From: Paramecium sonneborni
Lineage: Eukaryota; Ciliophora; Oligohymenophorea; Peniculida; Parameciidae
Length of the DNA stretch: 64,000 nt
Assembly: GCA_905182985.1 (NCBI GenBank)
Contig: CAJJDN010000030.1
Span: forward strand, 30,682-94,681
Direction: 5' to 3'
The translations under genes were made by a program, and so were the position numbers. The notes below the pieces were generated by a model, which saw nothing but the letters and a program-made list of their open reading frames with translations, was not told the origin of the DNA and did no database searches. Below, in pieces: positions 1-13,206 of this stretch; position 1 is the stretch's first letter; each line of letters opens with the position of its first letter.

Positions 1-1136
1 TTTTAAGATCTACTTTCTAATATTTGAAAGACTTAAAATATATAATAATCAAACACATTTGTTATTTCAAAATATATGATTTTCATAACAATATCAAAAT
101 TACTATTTTTTCCATATATTATTTTTATTTAGCAATGATAATTAAATTGAAGTAAAAAAATCTACTCGACTCTTAATTATGCTACTTTTTATATTGTTGT
201 AATTTGAGGGTTTCAATTAGTAAGAAGTAACTGGCTTTAAGCATCCAAAGTTTAACCCAAAACTATAATATTTTCTAACTTTATAATAAATTTAATTTGA
301 AAGATTTTATATTTAAGCAACATTTCCTTCTTTTTACCTTAAAAATAACTAAAAATAATCATAATTACTTTGTAGCTAAATAAATTAGAATATTCGAAGA
401 ATTAAATGATTGAAAAATTCTCAAATGGCACATCCTTATAATGAACAATTATTACTGAATCTCATTATTAATGATTCAAATCAATAGTTTTTATTAAAAT
501 AAACTCAATAAAATAAATGTCTAAAAATAAATGAGAAAAAATGGTAAATATTTATTTAAAGGATTTAATTAAATTTCATAATTATTATTTCATTTATATG
601 ATAATTGAATTGATTAATAACCTTTTTTATGATCATCCAAAACTACTAAATATTCACCCTTCATCTGGCACAGCTCTAAAACTCTAATTAAAGTTACAGT
701 TAAATTTATATAATATCAAAAATTTATCATCTATTGATCACCAATAAAAAAAGCTACTTTAACATTAATTTAATTCCATGTCAAAAAAATTTTTATTTTA
801 TAATAAAACTTGTTCTTATTACAAAAACCAAAACAAACTCATAAAATAATTAGTTTATCCCATAATTTGTGATTTCTGAGACAAAAACTTCCAATAAACA
901 CTTTATAAAAAACCAATTTAAGAATTTATCTCTAAGTTTTTTCCTTTTTTGAAAATTTTCCATCTTATTTTTTTTATTTTCCCCAATTTCACAATTTCCA
1001 AAATTCAGGATGTGTCATCAATAGGCAACTTGTTCGTTATATTCTCCAATATTATGGCAGTCTAGATCTACCCATTTTTATTTTTTTCAAAAACTTCATT
1101 TAAAAATTATTATTGAAATTAAGTATTTAAAAAAAA
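1..1136. other. Upstream region without a clear gene
   Basis: I find no gene I can support here. A short minus-strand stretch ending at a TGA near 590-592 has coding-like composition for about 35 codons but has no start and no intron that extends it, so it may be a remnant. The rest is homopolymer-rich AT sequence. The last part is the leader of the WD40 gene that starts at 1137. Confidence 0.4.
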
Positions 1137-2472
1137 ATGAATTGCCCCTTTCATGTTCTACATCAAGTATCAATGATATGTTTAGCTCCTCATAAGTGTT
1201 AGTATTAAAGGAAACTTTGCAAGCTATGTCGCTGTGAACATTAAGTCAATAATAATTACATAGTTTCTATCGAAAAATTTTAAGAAATGGTCAATATAAA
1301 ATTACAAGAATCTTAAATAGATCAAACATCTGACTTGAAAAAATAGAGAATGGCTTTCAAGTTAATGCTCTCTCAAACCTAAAATATGTTTAAAAAAATT
1401 CGGGAAGTTTTTTAGGAATCAATAAAGTTAGCTTACGATAAGATTGAAAAGAAAAACTAATCATACATAAATCTTTTGAACTAAAATACTAATCTAGCAA
1501 AATCTTCGAATGCTGAAATTGAGAAATTAGTTTCCATTGTTGTAGAAGGAAAAATATTATTAGATTGGAAAGATAAAAAGATTTCTTATTAGAAGATGTT
1601 GGAAAAGACGAAAGATTGGTGGGAATAAGAAATTAAGTTATTGATTTAAAAAATAAATGAAGGAATCAAATAGATTTATTAATTAAATTAGTAAGAATTC
1701 GAAAATCTTATATAGGACTTTATAATCTAACGAAGATGTGAATATTAAATCTAAAATATTGCAAACCAATTAATTGAGCAAATAGAATGATCACGTTAGT
1801 TATTTTTACCCAGCATCCTTTTCACTAGATGGAACTACTTTAGCTTACGGTGGTGATAATAAGACTCTCATTTTATTGGATGTTAAGACTAAATAACAAA
1901 CCATAATTTAAGAAGAGAGTAATGTCCGCTCAATATGCTTCTCACCAAATGGAACTACATTAGTATCTGGTTGTGATGATAAATGTATCCGTTTTAGGAA
2001 TAGGAGTGAAATTTAATTTAGAAAACCCTTATTTTACCTTTGGGGTCATTAGAGTTCTGTCATTTCTGTATGCTTCTCGCCAGATGGAAATACTTTGGCA
2101 TCTGGTAGTGAGGATAAGTCTATTTGTTTATGGGATGTTTAGACACAATAATAAAAAGCCAAATTAAATGGTCATCAAAATAGTGTCCGATCTGTATGCT
2201 TCTCACCTGATGGAACTATATTAGCATCTTGTAGTGATGATAAATCTATCCGTTTATGGAGTATTACTGGATAACAAAAAGCCAGGTTGGAATGTAATAG
2301 TGTATTATCAGTATGCTTCTTATCGGATGGAATTACTTTAGCAACTGGTAATGAAGATTGTTCATATAGTTTATGGAATGTAAAGACTGGATAATAAAAA
2401 GCAAAATTGGATAGTGGAACAATCTTATCTATTTTCTATATTTTTTAGTAAAAAATAAACAAACTCCAATGA
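1137..2472 (+). CDS. WD40-repeat protein with N-terminal B-box-like cysteine cluster
   Basis: About 436 residues. One 25-nt intron at 1691-1715 (GTAAG...TATAG) restores the frame; without it an in-frame TGA appears at 1788. The N-terminus has a Cys/His cluster (CKLCRCEH) spaced like the second half of a B-box. A helical stretch follows, and from about residue 210 there are roughly five WD40 repeats built on the ciliate-style core [13 protein letters not shown] with [LF]WDVKTGQ. Such proteins are abundant in Paramecium and usually act as binding scaffolds; the partner cannot be inferred. Some repeats are degenerate (one has RFRN where LWDV is expected) and only five blades are present, so this may be a shortened family member. 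Confidence 0.8.
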
Positions 2473-3007
2473 TAAGCAAAAAATTTTTTATATTTAGGAT
2501 GTTTATATTTTCGAATCTTAAATCACTTTTATAAATTCTATGAGGTTACTTTTTTTTATGCCAAAATTCAATTCATTTTCTTTCCATTCAATAAATTAAA
2601 TAAATTGGTTTAACATAAATAGATTCTAAAGTCTATCCGATGATTTTGAGTTGACACTTTAATCATAACCATCCAATTTCAATTTGACTTTTTATATTTA
2701 AGTCTTATAATCCCATAAAAAATAGATTAATATGCAATAATTCAAGTTATTTAAACTTGAAGTTTTTTATTTTTAATTTATAAAGAACAAAAGACATATG
2801 TTTGTAATATGCAAAAATTTCCTTATCAATAAATAAAAAAAATAATCTTCGGTTGCCTTTTTTTGAGAAAATCAGAAGTCATTTAGTCAAGAATATAAAA
2901 AGATTAAAAAAGTTAAGTATCAAAACATGTTAATATTCTTTTAATCGGTAGGTTGAAATACTTAAGAAAAAATTATTTTATTATTATTATATTATAATAA
3001 ACAAAGA
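2473..3007. other. Intergenic region
   Basis: No supportable gene on either strand. The sequence is AT-rich with short homopolymers, and the last bases before 3008 are the usual A/T-rich leader of the Rab gene. Confidence 0.4.
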
Positions 3008-3657
3008 ATGGATTCTGCTCAGTTCTTATGTAAGGTTGTATTAATTGGGGATTCAGGAGTGGGCAAGACATCCATTTTGAACAAAAGAATTTATGAAAAA
3101 TTTACATTCCACACAACTCATACTGAATTAGGTTAAATGAATTCTTTAAAACTAAAAATTAATGGAATAGATATAACTCTTAAATTATGGGACACAGTAT
3201 TATTCTTTACTAATATTAGGCAGGATAAGAAAAATATCGAACAATTACCATATAATTTTATAGAGAAACAAAAGGAGCATTTCTTGTTTTTGATATGACT
3301 AATCATCAAAGTTTTGATAATATCAAATTTTGGGCTAAATAATTAAGAAATCATGGAGGAGACGATGTGAAGAAAGTAATACTAGCAAATAAATGTGATT
3401 TAACAGATAAATTAGCTGTAACTGAGGAAGAAATCACTGATTTAGCAAAATAAATTAATGCCAATTTCTTCATAGTATCTGCCTACAATAGCGAGAATAT
3501 TATAGAATGTTTTGACTTTATGGCAGCAGAATTAATTAAAAATTGCTATAAATAATAATAAGAAAGCCCTAATTTTCAACATAAACAACTTTCCCAAAAT
3601 ACAGAAAGTTTTTTGGATTAAAAATAGAAGAAGAAGTAAAATTAAGGATGTTGTTGA
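3008..3657 (+). CDS. Rab-family small GTPase
   Basis: 208 residues with one 23-nt intron at 3197-3219 that splits the codons of the DTAGQ motif. Visible motifs: P-loop GDSGVGKTS, switch II WDTAGQEKYR, NKCD for guanine-base recognition, VSA near the C-terminus, and a terminal Gly-Cys-Cys that would be doubly geranylgeranylated. Rab proteins control vesicle docking and fusion on endomembranes. The switch I/effector region reads HTTHTELGQ rather than the usual TIGVDF-like sequence, so its membrane and effectors cannot be predicted. Alternatives are other Ras-superfamily members, but the CC tail favours Rab. Confidence 0.9.
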
Positions 3658-3848
3658 TTAAAATATAACAAATAATTCAATATTATCTTTACTTTCTCCC
3701 ACATTTATTCAATAATTCTAGATGATGTAATATATCAATTAAGGAAATATTTATAATATTATAAATTTTTTTCAAATAGTTTCTCAATTATGTTCCATTC
3801 TATATAAGAAAATATTGAAAAAAAGTATTGTAATATCATTTTAATTTT

Positions 3849-4327
3849 TCAAAGAAAAATTACAATTAATTGCATATTGATTACTTTCAATATTTCCAAT
3901 ATTCTTTTTATAACATCATTGTAGTCTAAACCTGCTTTTTCTAAATCCAATGTTCTACAGAATACAAAATATTAAATATTTTTATGAATACTAGGTTTAT
4001 TATTTCTAATTTTGCGCCTCAAAAATGTTATTTTACAATTATATGCAACTTTAATTGATAAAAATAAAAATAATCCATTCATTAAGAATATTTAGAAGAT
4101 CATTTTGAATGAACTATTAAAATGAATATTTTCATTTATTACTTTTTAAAAAGTTACAACTAAAGTTTCCAACGGAAATTTGAGAGCTTGATAAATAATT
4201 TCCACGTCAAATTGATTGTCATCATCTAATTGGAAAATTATTATTGTAATATTATACAATTGGCCCAAGCCCTTAATTTTCCCCTTTTTATTTATTGTGA
4301 CATTGTCATTATAATAGAGAAATGCAT
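3849..4327 (-). pseudogene. Coding-like minus-strand remnant or unrecognised small gene
   Basis: The minus strand between the Rab and NAC-beta genes has a long frame with normal residue use (segments DDNQFDVEIIYQALKFPLE and EKAGLDYNDVIKRILEI) ending at a TGA at 3849-3851. A possible 32-nt intron at 4226-4257 would join it to an ATG at 4325-4327. A second possible intron later on makes the frame ambiguous. I do not recognise the family. It could be a real small gene or a decayed paralogue; broken joins make the second more likely. Confidence 0.35.
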
Positions 4328-4794
4328 AACCTTTTTTTTATTTCTTTGTTCTTTAAACTATTCTTTTTAGATTTCATTATAGTTTGAAATTTCTTAAACA
4401 CTTTATTTATTCTCTATTTAATTTCAACAGTTAAAAACTCAAGTCTTTTTATGGATTGCTTATCATTAAAAATGTTAAAATTTGAATTAAATTTTCCACA
4501 ATTTAGTTTTCTTTTTCAAATATCATATAGAAATCAATTACTTTTTATTGCTTAATGATTTTCTTATTAGATTTTGCAGTCCTAAAATGTAATAACGTAA
4601 AATAGCAGTATAAAAAAAATTTTTTTTTTTGATGAGGAAAACTGTTTTCAAAAATATGTTTTTACTGCTAATGCCAGCTCACTCAAAAATCCTTAATCAA
4701 AAAATGAATTAATCGAAGATTGCAATAATTTTATAAATAATTAAAAACCTATGACATAATTTATGGCCAAATACATAATATATGATCATGTAGC

Positions 4795-5349
4795 TCATTC
4801 TTTTTAACTTGCTTCTTCAAAATTTTAACCTTATACTAAATCAGGAATATCATCTTCTTCTTTTTAATCAGCTTCTGTTATTTTTTCCACTTTTTCCTAC
4901 CATGATTATTTTAAATTTGTACCTTTTAATTTTCTTTCATTAATTCTTAGAGAAGTGACATTTAATTTGGTCCAATATGATTTAAAATTTCTGGCATTAA
5001 TTCTTAAAACCTTTTAGTTTCTGGATTTCCAAAAATTGCAAATGTATTACTTCCAATAGCTGCTTAGACTTCAGGTTTTGAGAAGTGAATAATTGTATTA
5101 TCATCCTTGAAAAAGTTGACTTCATCGATATTTCCTAATTGCTAGACTCCAAATTTCTTTATAACTTATTTCAATTTCTTGTCATCATTAATCTTTTATG
5201 ATTAATTACTTGAATACTTAAGTTTAATGAACATTTTTATGCTTTCTTCGGGCTAAAGTGCTACCCATCTTTGTTTATCCAAATTTCTCTGCTAATTTCT
5301 TTCTATTCTCATCAATCTCAGCCTTAATTTATTCTTTGTTGTTGGACAT
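4795..5349 (-). CDS. Nascent polypeptide-associated complex subunit beta (BTF3)
   Basis: 167 residues, two introns of 25 and 26 nt. NAC-beta pairs with NAC-alpha at the ribosomal exit tunnel and shields nascent chains from wrong targeting to the ER. Near the N-terminus is KMGSTLARRKHKNVH, matching the conserved basic ribosome-binding RRKKK-type region of BTF3. The NAC-domain features GVQQLGNIDEVNFFKDD and NTFAIFGNPETK follow. The tail is acidic, as in other eukaryotes. Removing both introns is required for an uninterrupted frame. Its stop lies close to the decayed minus-strand segment downstream. Confidence 0.9.
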
Positions 5350-5529
5350 TCCTTTTTTATTTATTATTATTTAAATTAAAAGATTTAATTTTCTAATGGT
5401 CCAATATATAAATATTTTGCTAGTATTTACTTTAAAAATAAAGAAATTCTGCCATTATAAGAAAAGAAAATATTTATCAATGAACTATTTTGTGAATAAA
5501 TAATTTAAAGATAAAAAATATTATAAATT

Positions 5530-5695
5530 ATAATCCTTATTAATTTCTGAAATTTTAACGAATGATTTTCATGATGTCTTCATTTCAAATTCTTTTGGAT
5601 AATTCTACAATTTGTAATAGTCTAAAATAGTCATTTAATTTTAATTTCTTTATAAATGATGAATCTATTTTAATATTAGGATTGATGTGAAAAAA
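5530..5695 (-). pseudogene. Short coding-like remnant with in-frame TGA
   Basis: The minus-strand frame reads like protein (DSSFIKKLKLNDYFRLLQ), hits TGA at 5585-5587, and continues in the same frame with similar composition (NEDIMKIIRQNFRNQQ). There is no start codon and no recognisable domain. Consistent with a gene relic between NAC-beta and eL37. Confidence 0.3.
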
Positions 5696-5730
5696 TTAAT
5701 GTACTATTATTATATAAAAGCATAATTTAA

Positions 5731-6046
5731 TCATTTTTTCTATGTGCTTTTAACTTTTGACTAGGCTTAAGTTCCTGCTCTAAACCCATTTTTTGCTCTT
5801 CTGGCAATAGATTTCAAATATCTCATTCTTCCTGTCCCTGTTGATCTGCGTCTTGCAACTTTTTCTCCCCATCCACTGTCTATAAACTTTTTAATCAATT
5901 TTAATACAAAGTCTCAATCTTGCAGCTGGGTATCCACATGAAGCACATCTATTCTTTTAAATGTGGAATGTTTATCTACCACATCTTTTGCAGAATGTGT
6001 GAGTTTTTTAATGCCTTTTACCAATTGCTGGTGTACCTCTTGCCAT
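5731..6046 (-). CDS. Large-subunit ribosomal protein eL37
   Basis: 95 residues with one 28-nt intron at 5880-5907. The family pattern is complete: a [20 protein letters not shown] block and CASCGYPAA carry the four zinc-binding cysteines (CxxC...CxxC), followed by [20 protein letters not shown]. eL37 is a structural zinc protein deep in the 60S subunit. The start is the ATG giving [12 protein letters not shown], matching the family N-terminus. The C-terminal Gln/Lys tail is slightly longer than in yeast. Confidence 0.96.
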
Positions 6047-6222
6047 TTAATTATTTAATAAAAGATTTAATTTAATAAAAAAATCCTGTTCATGAACAAA
6101 AAATAATGAAAGAAAACTATTTAAAATAGAAATTAGAGGAATAAAATAACTGAAAATCATTTTGCTTTCTATAGTTTACTTAACTGATTTTGTAACGATT
6201 CTAAAAATTTCATTTCTTTAAT

Positions 6223-6570
6223 TCATTCGGCATTTTTTGATAATACGAAATAACTTTGATTTTATTTCTTAAGAAGTTATTTTTTAATGTATTTTTTTCT
6301 ACCCTAAAAGAAAATATTGTTATCTTTGTGTTTTATATCGAGGTGTATTTAACTTGGATTAATTATTTCGAAATCGTAAAATTTTCCATTACCTATTTCA
6401 ATTAATTTAGAAACATGTATTTGATTATTAAAGAATTTCAATTTTGCTATAATAGCTTTCCTTTTTAACAATTTTAAATGAATTTTAAATGCTTGTCATG
6501 TTCCCAATTCATTAAGTCATTAAATTTCTTACAAATTTTATATTACCAATTTACAAAAATAATTTTTGTA
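6223..6570 (-). pseudogene. Frameshifted coding remnant
   Basis: Two overlapping minus-strand frames have clear protein character: upstream NDLMNWEHDKHLKFIQNC, then, one base out of frame near 6450, AKLKFFNNQIHVSKLIEI to KYIKKQLLKKQNQ, ending at a TGA at 6223-6225. No start is visible and no canonical intron joins them. I read this as a decayed gene between eL37 and the Gln-rich gene. A sequencing indel in a real gene is the alternative. Confidence 0.4.
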
Positions 6571-6586
6571 TTTAATAAATTAACAG

Positions 6587-7610
6587 ATGATAAATTTACC
6601 TGTTGATGTTGATGTTTAGATGATCTAAAAAAATAAGCTATTTTAAAAATTCCTTTAATAGCAATAGCAAGAAACATAATAAAAACCTTAAATTTAATAA
6701 AAAATACACAATAAATCATATCCTGACTCTATTGAGGATTAGAAATATTCTTAAGAGAAAATGGAAGAGAGTTCCATCTATTAAGATTTTGCTAATTTTG
6801 CTAAAGCTACTAATTATAAGCAACAATCACCATAAAATTATTATAAGCAATAATAACAATAAATTTCATCATCGAATTAAAATTCCGGAAATACTTTGAA
6901 TTAAGAAATTAAGGATTTGTAATTTAGGAATAAATCCTTATTACAATAAAATTCAATTTTACAATAACAACTGATAGATCTATAATAATCTATTCATAGA
7001 TAAACGATTGATTTAGATTTATAGAAAAATGAGATTTTGAATTAAAAAAGAGTTGTCTAAGAATAATAAATAGAGATTGAGTAATTAAGAAGGTAATTGT
7101 AAGAGAAGAGAAACAGTAGTTTAGAAAAAACTCGATAATTCACAATAGTCCAAACTTAATTGATTTAATCAAATCAAATGGTAGAAAAACTAATTTCATA
7201 ATTGATGAATTAAGAATCCTAACTAAGTGTAAGATTTTAAATAATATGAATAGTTATATCGGTAAACATAGATCAATTTTCCTAAAATAGATAATTTATA
7301 ATTCAATGTAGATTAAAATAAATCAAATTTGATTAATGCATAGAATCTTCTTAATAATCCATCCTCTGTATCATAGATATATCCTACACAGTATCAATAG
7401 CCAAATTCTCACTAATAAATAGCTTAAAGTTCTACTTAATAACATTAAACATAATATGCAATATCACAATAATAACAAATCTAAATTTCATAATAATAGT
7501 TGTCATAATAAAATCCAAATCCTGTTAGTTAGCCAACAAAACAATAATAATAATTGGAAGTTGATACATCTTACGAACGCTATTTAATGCATAAAAGAGG
7601 AAGAAATTGA
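6587..7610 (+). CDS. Gln-rich coiled-coil protein
   Basis: 332 residues with one 25-nt intron at 7229-7253 that removes an in-frame TGA. The middle third (about residues 110-215) is a coiled coil with leucines and glutamines at heptad positions. The flanks are poly-Gln and Asn/Ser-rich, and the end is basic (HKRGRN). Most glutamines are TAA/TAG, so standard-code readers see only fragments. No domain is recognised; a structural or scaffold role is plausible but not shown. Confidence 0.75.
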
Positions 7611-7763
7611 TATTTTTTAAATCAATATATTTTTTACTAAATTTTAAATGAATTCAAATTATTTTTATAATTTTAGTACATACAAAATTTATAAATATCT
7701 AATGTAATTATAATAAAAAGCAAAGATGAATTTACAAATAAGGTCAATGGATAGAACATCAGT

Positions 7764-8069
7764 ATGGGAAAAAAAATAATAAACTCGACTCTAAAAGAAA
7801 TAAATTCATTAATTGGTTCTACTTTAGTAGAGGAATTTAGAAATGATAATGAAAATGATTTCAATCCAAATATAATTGTTGGAAATGGATAAAGTTTACC
7901 CAAGAAGAGCAAAAAAATTAATAAATGCAGATAATATTGTAATTTTTTATCAGAATTATTGCAGAGCAGAATTTGCTTGCAAACTTTTAAAGCTTGGGAA
8001 ATATTTGTAGACTAAAATATTTATATTAATAAGTAATCATATGACTTGGTCTACAACACCTTTGAATGA
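7764..8069 (+). CDS. Hypothetical short ORF at the 5' end of a decayed stretch
   Basis: 101 residues from ATG 7764 to TGA 8067-8069 without an intron. Composition is normal (LPKKSKKINKCRQYC, TFKAWEIFVDQNIYINKQ). No family recognised. Protein-like sequence continues downstream in other frames, so this is probably the N-terminal exon or surviving piece of a larger gene rather than a complete small one. Confidence 0.45.
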
Positions 8070-8099
8070 TAGAAAAAAAGATGAAACTGAGATGAGATA

Positions 8100-9130
8100 A
8101 TCGATGGGAGGAAAAAAGATGATTAACCATTTTTGAAAATGTATTATAAATTTACAGAAAATAATCTTACATCAAGAAAAATTCAATTATAAGAAAGATT
8201 AAAGCATTTAGAACTATAAATAATGGTTTGTGATAAACAATTATTGCATGAATACATAATAATTCTGGATTGGTATACAAGATCAATATATTGATGGAAA
8301 AAAAGAATTCAATTATAATATGGTAACGGAGAGAAGGGTTTTCTAAAAATATATTGAAAATTCAAGAATAATTCAAATTATACAGAGGCCTAGATATTGT
8401 TAAATTAATTGTACATGCAGGAACCGTATCAGAAAATCCTATCTTTACAAATAATTAGCTAGCTTTTATAGTTTATTAGAAGAATAAATTAAGGAAAAAA
8501 TTTGGAAATAGCAAGAAACCCACAAAAATCTAAAGCAACTTTAGAAAAGTTATAGAAGTTCAATAATTTAATATAATTGAAAGTGATGTGAATTATTTTT
8601 GGATTAATTATTGATTTCTTATGGAAATTATATAAAGAATAGAATTGTTAAAAAAATAATATGCAGAATTATTAATATAATAATGACAAAAATGATACTA
8701 TCTAAATCTATTTCTGATATTAAAGAAATCAATTCGCATAAACAGATTAGTATAAAATATCAAGATATCATATATTAAAATAATCTAACTTTGCGATTGA
8801 TAGCCTTTTAAGAAATATAATAATAAAAATCACAAAAATAAATTATCTCAACAAAAATTTGAAGCAGACACAACTAAATTAATGAAAACTGCACTGTTAG
8901 TTGTAAATTTAAAGAATGGGTTTAATTAAACAACAAATCATCGTTTATCTAGCAATTATCTGAAATTTTATAACTAAATCAAATAGAATTATTAAACCAG
9001 AATTAGATATTATTTTAAGAAATTCTTAGAAAAATTAACAAATTAATCAATAAATAAGAAGTTAAAGTCACCACTCAAAATGAAAATAATTATAATTTTT
9101 CTTTTATCTTTTATGCCTTATAGATATGGA
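8100..9130 (+). pseudogene. Multi-frame decayed gene
   Basis: Protein-like segments occur in changing plus-strand frames: RKIQLQERLKHLELQIM near 8190, GKKEFNYNMVTERRVFQKYI near 8300, IKEKIWKQQETHKNLKQL near 8500 and SISDIKEINSHKQISIKYQD near 8720. Each ends at a TGA, and no chain of 20-35 nt introns joins them cleanly. This fits a pseudogene that may include the ORF at 7764-8069. Family unknown. Confidence 0.4.
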
Positions 9131-9547
9131 GAGATGATAATTTCAAATTGTATCAAAATAATTAAATTTAAATCAAATTATTTTTGTAGTTGTTAAATAA
9201 TTATTAATAGTTTAAATAACTAACTTACTTAATTATTTAAACACACCTTATTTGTTGTAAGCTAATTATTTTATTAATTAAAATAGGAGTATAATTTCTG
9301 ATGAATCAGAGTAAATCTAATTTTTGTAAGAGATGTTAACTTATTATTTTAAAATAAGATTCATAAAGAGAACTTTTAGTAGATTAGGCAAAGTGTAATG
9401 TAGTGGAATAGTTTGAAAATGTGGAAAAATCTATTTGTATTTGTTATAATTAACACAAAAAAATCTTTAAAATTTACAGTCTAGTATTGAATACTCAATT
9501 TGAAAGTAAATTATATGAATTGTTTATTATTTATTTTAAATATTTTA
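9131..9547. other. Intergenic region before the CDPK gene
   Basis: I see no gene. An upstream in-frame ATG at 9515 would add 11 hydrophobic residues to the kinase, but the ATG at 9548 gives a myristoylation-type N-terminus and is preferred. Confidence 0.4.
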
Positions 9548-11143
<1,596 letters not shown>

Positions 11144-11179
11144 TGGTTAATATTATGAATAAACTATAACTATATATAT

Positions 11180-12757
11180 TCAAATTTTTAGAAACTTCAT
11201 ATTAGCAGCTTTGATTTTAACAATATAGATCTTTTCCTATAAATCATATATATATTTAAATTACTTATAAATTTTTCTTTTTAAAAATGTAAATTTATTC
11301 CAATTTATTTTTATATCTTCCCTACAAAATCCTCCAATTAACTATTATAAAAAGTTACAAATTGGATTATTTTATTCCACCTATATGATTTGATTTTGGA
11401 TAGGTTAATAATTATCTTCATTCTTCTAATTATTATTCTATAAACTTTCATCAACCTATACTATTTATTCTTAAATAATAATTTTATCTTAAACTTATTC
11501 TTATTTTTTTTATTATTCTTATTCCTTTTATTCACTTTTATTTTTCTTACCTCTTTTCTTTTTCTTATTATTAATTCTACTTTTTTTTTATTTTTATTAT
11601 TTTTTTTTTAACTTTTCAACTTCTCTTTATTTTAGAAGCTCTTGTTAAACAATTGGATTTTCAATATTATTTTAATTTTTTTCATGGTCTTAAGGCTCTT
11701 AATTTATTTCCTCTTACAATTAATTTTCAATTAAAAATTGTTATTTATTAATATTAAAGGTTTCTTATTTATCTACCTATTCCTCAGACTCTGGTTAGTT
11801 CATTTATTCAATATCCATATTATTATTGATTTTAAGATTATTTTCATCTTATTACATTTCTAGGTGAAATTCTTAAGCAATTTCAGCCTCAACTATTTCA
11901 ATATTTGATTCTTATTTTGGAGTTTATTGTTAAGGAATAAATTAATTTTGATCTTAAATTATAAATTATTAAGATTAAATTTCTTTTGTTGATTTATTTT
12001 CTTCAATGATTTCTGGTTATAAATTCTATTCTTTCTCCTTCTCTTAACAAAATATAATTTTATTTTCAATTTCTCCATATTTCTCAGGAGTCTGTATCTA
12101 TTCAGAGTTATCTTAATTATTCTCATTAAAAAGATTCTTTATGAGGCTATTTTGTTATTTGATTTCAAAGTTATTATTTTATTCAATTGTTTGATTATTT
12201 AATTAAGTATCTTTTTTTTCTTCCTAAGTCTTCCCTTAAATTTCATCATGAGATTTACTGACGATAGTAGGTCTTAATTGAATGGAAGAAAAATCTAGAT
12301 TTTATTGATCCAAATTTTCATTCTTAATTTATTCTTATTGAATATTTGAGTCAAAACAATTAGTTTTATTAGAATTTTCTTACAAATTATCATCAGCAAA
12401 TTCATCAATTTGAGCTAATCCTTTTTAATTTTTTTACTCAATTGGTTTGATTAAGCTAGTTTATATATCCACAATTGGGCTTTTAGCTTCCAAATTCAAA
12501 GAGATATTTTATATTTTAGATTAACTCTATTTATTGGTTAAATTAATTTCTAATTAGTTATTTAATACTATAATTGAATTAATTCTTTAATAATTTAGTT
12601 CTTTTTATTATGAAGTATTCTAGAATAATTATCTAGAGCAAAATTCTCTATCCTTTTATTTCGAAGGTGTTTATCTAACTCCAATATTAGGTGGAGTCAT
12701 TCCAATTTTCTCTAAATACTTTTGATATTAAATTTCATAATCATCATTATCAGCCAT
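11180..12757 (-). CDS. Large acidic Gln/Asn/Lys-rich protein, no known domain
   Basis: A single open frame of 525 residues without a detectable intron. The start MADNDDYEIQYQKYLEKIG is distinctive. The body is low complexity, rich in Glu, Gln, Asn and Lys, with short repeats of acidic and glutamine blocks. A strongly basic segment lies near 11530-11620 (KKKRGKKNKSEQKEQ). The C-terminal 60 residues look folded (NPICNFLQQLIGGFCREDIK). Probably largely disordered; function unknown. Its 3' end abuts the CDPK stop. Confidence 0.65.
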
Positions 12758-12794
12758 TTGATAAAAATATTAATGAAAAAAATTAAAATAGAAT

Positions 12795-13136
12795 TCATTA
12801 TTAAACAATCATTTCAAGTTTTCCAATCAGTTCATATGAATCAATGTCTGAAACTTTTATCTTTTATACTAAATCCTTAAATTTTAAATTATTTAAAAAT
12901 AATTATGGCCTTGTGTCACATAAAATAGTAATCCATTTCATGCAGTTAATTTATAATTTGTGATTATTAATTTTTTTCAATAAAAATGAGAATAATGCTT
13001 CGCATTTTGAAATTGGTAATTCTTTGATTACATCAGAAATTAAATTTTGATCACACTCAAGACTTGAAATAATGATATTTGAATTCTTTGTTTATAAGCC
13101 TTCAAGAATCTGAATTAAAATTTCCTATTAATTCAT
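12795..13136 (-). CDS. Small all-helical hypothetical protein
   Basis: 113 residues, no intron. The sequence has helix-rich stretches (LIQILEGLQTKNSNIIISS, ELPISKCEALFSFLLKKI, INCMKWITILCDTRPQLFL). The pattern LP...FL..L...W...L..... resembles the C-terminal helical repeat of Utp12/Utp5-type U3 snoRNP proteins, but the WD40 part is absent. That link is a guess from pattern only. It lies between two minus-strand genes. Confidence 0.6.
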
Positions 13137-13206
13137 AAAATATATGTTAATTATTTTAAAATCTTAAATTATTGTAAATAAATTATATCGGATATTCTAT
13201 TCATAT

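Noticed and set aside
1..60. Telomere at the left end
   Set aside because: No C4A2 or C3A3-type repeat is present at either end, so the window is internal.
1737..1800. Apparent frameshift in the WD40 gene
   Set aside because: A 25-nt GTAAG...TATAG intron at 1691-1715 restores the frame exactly.
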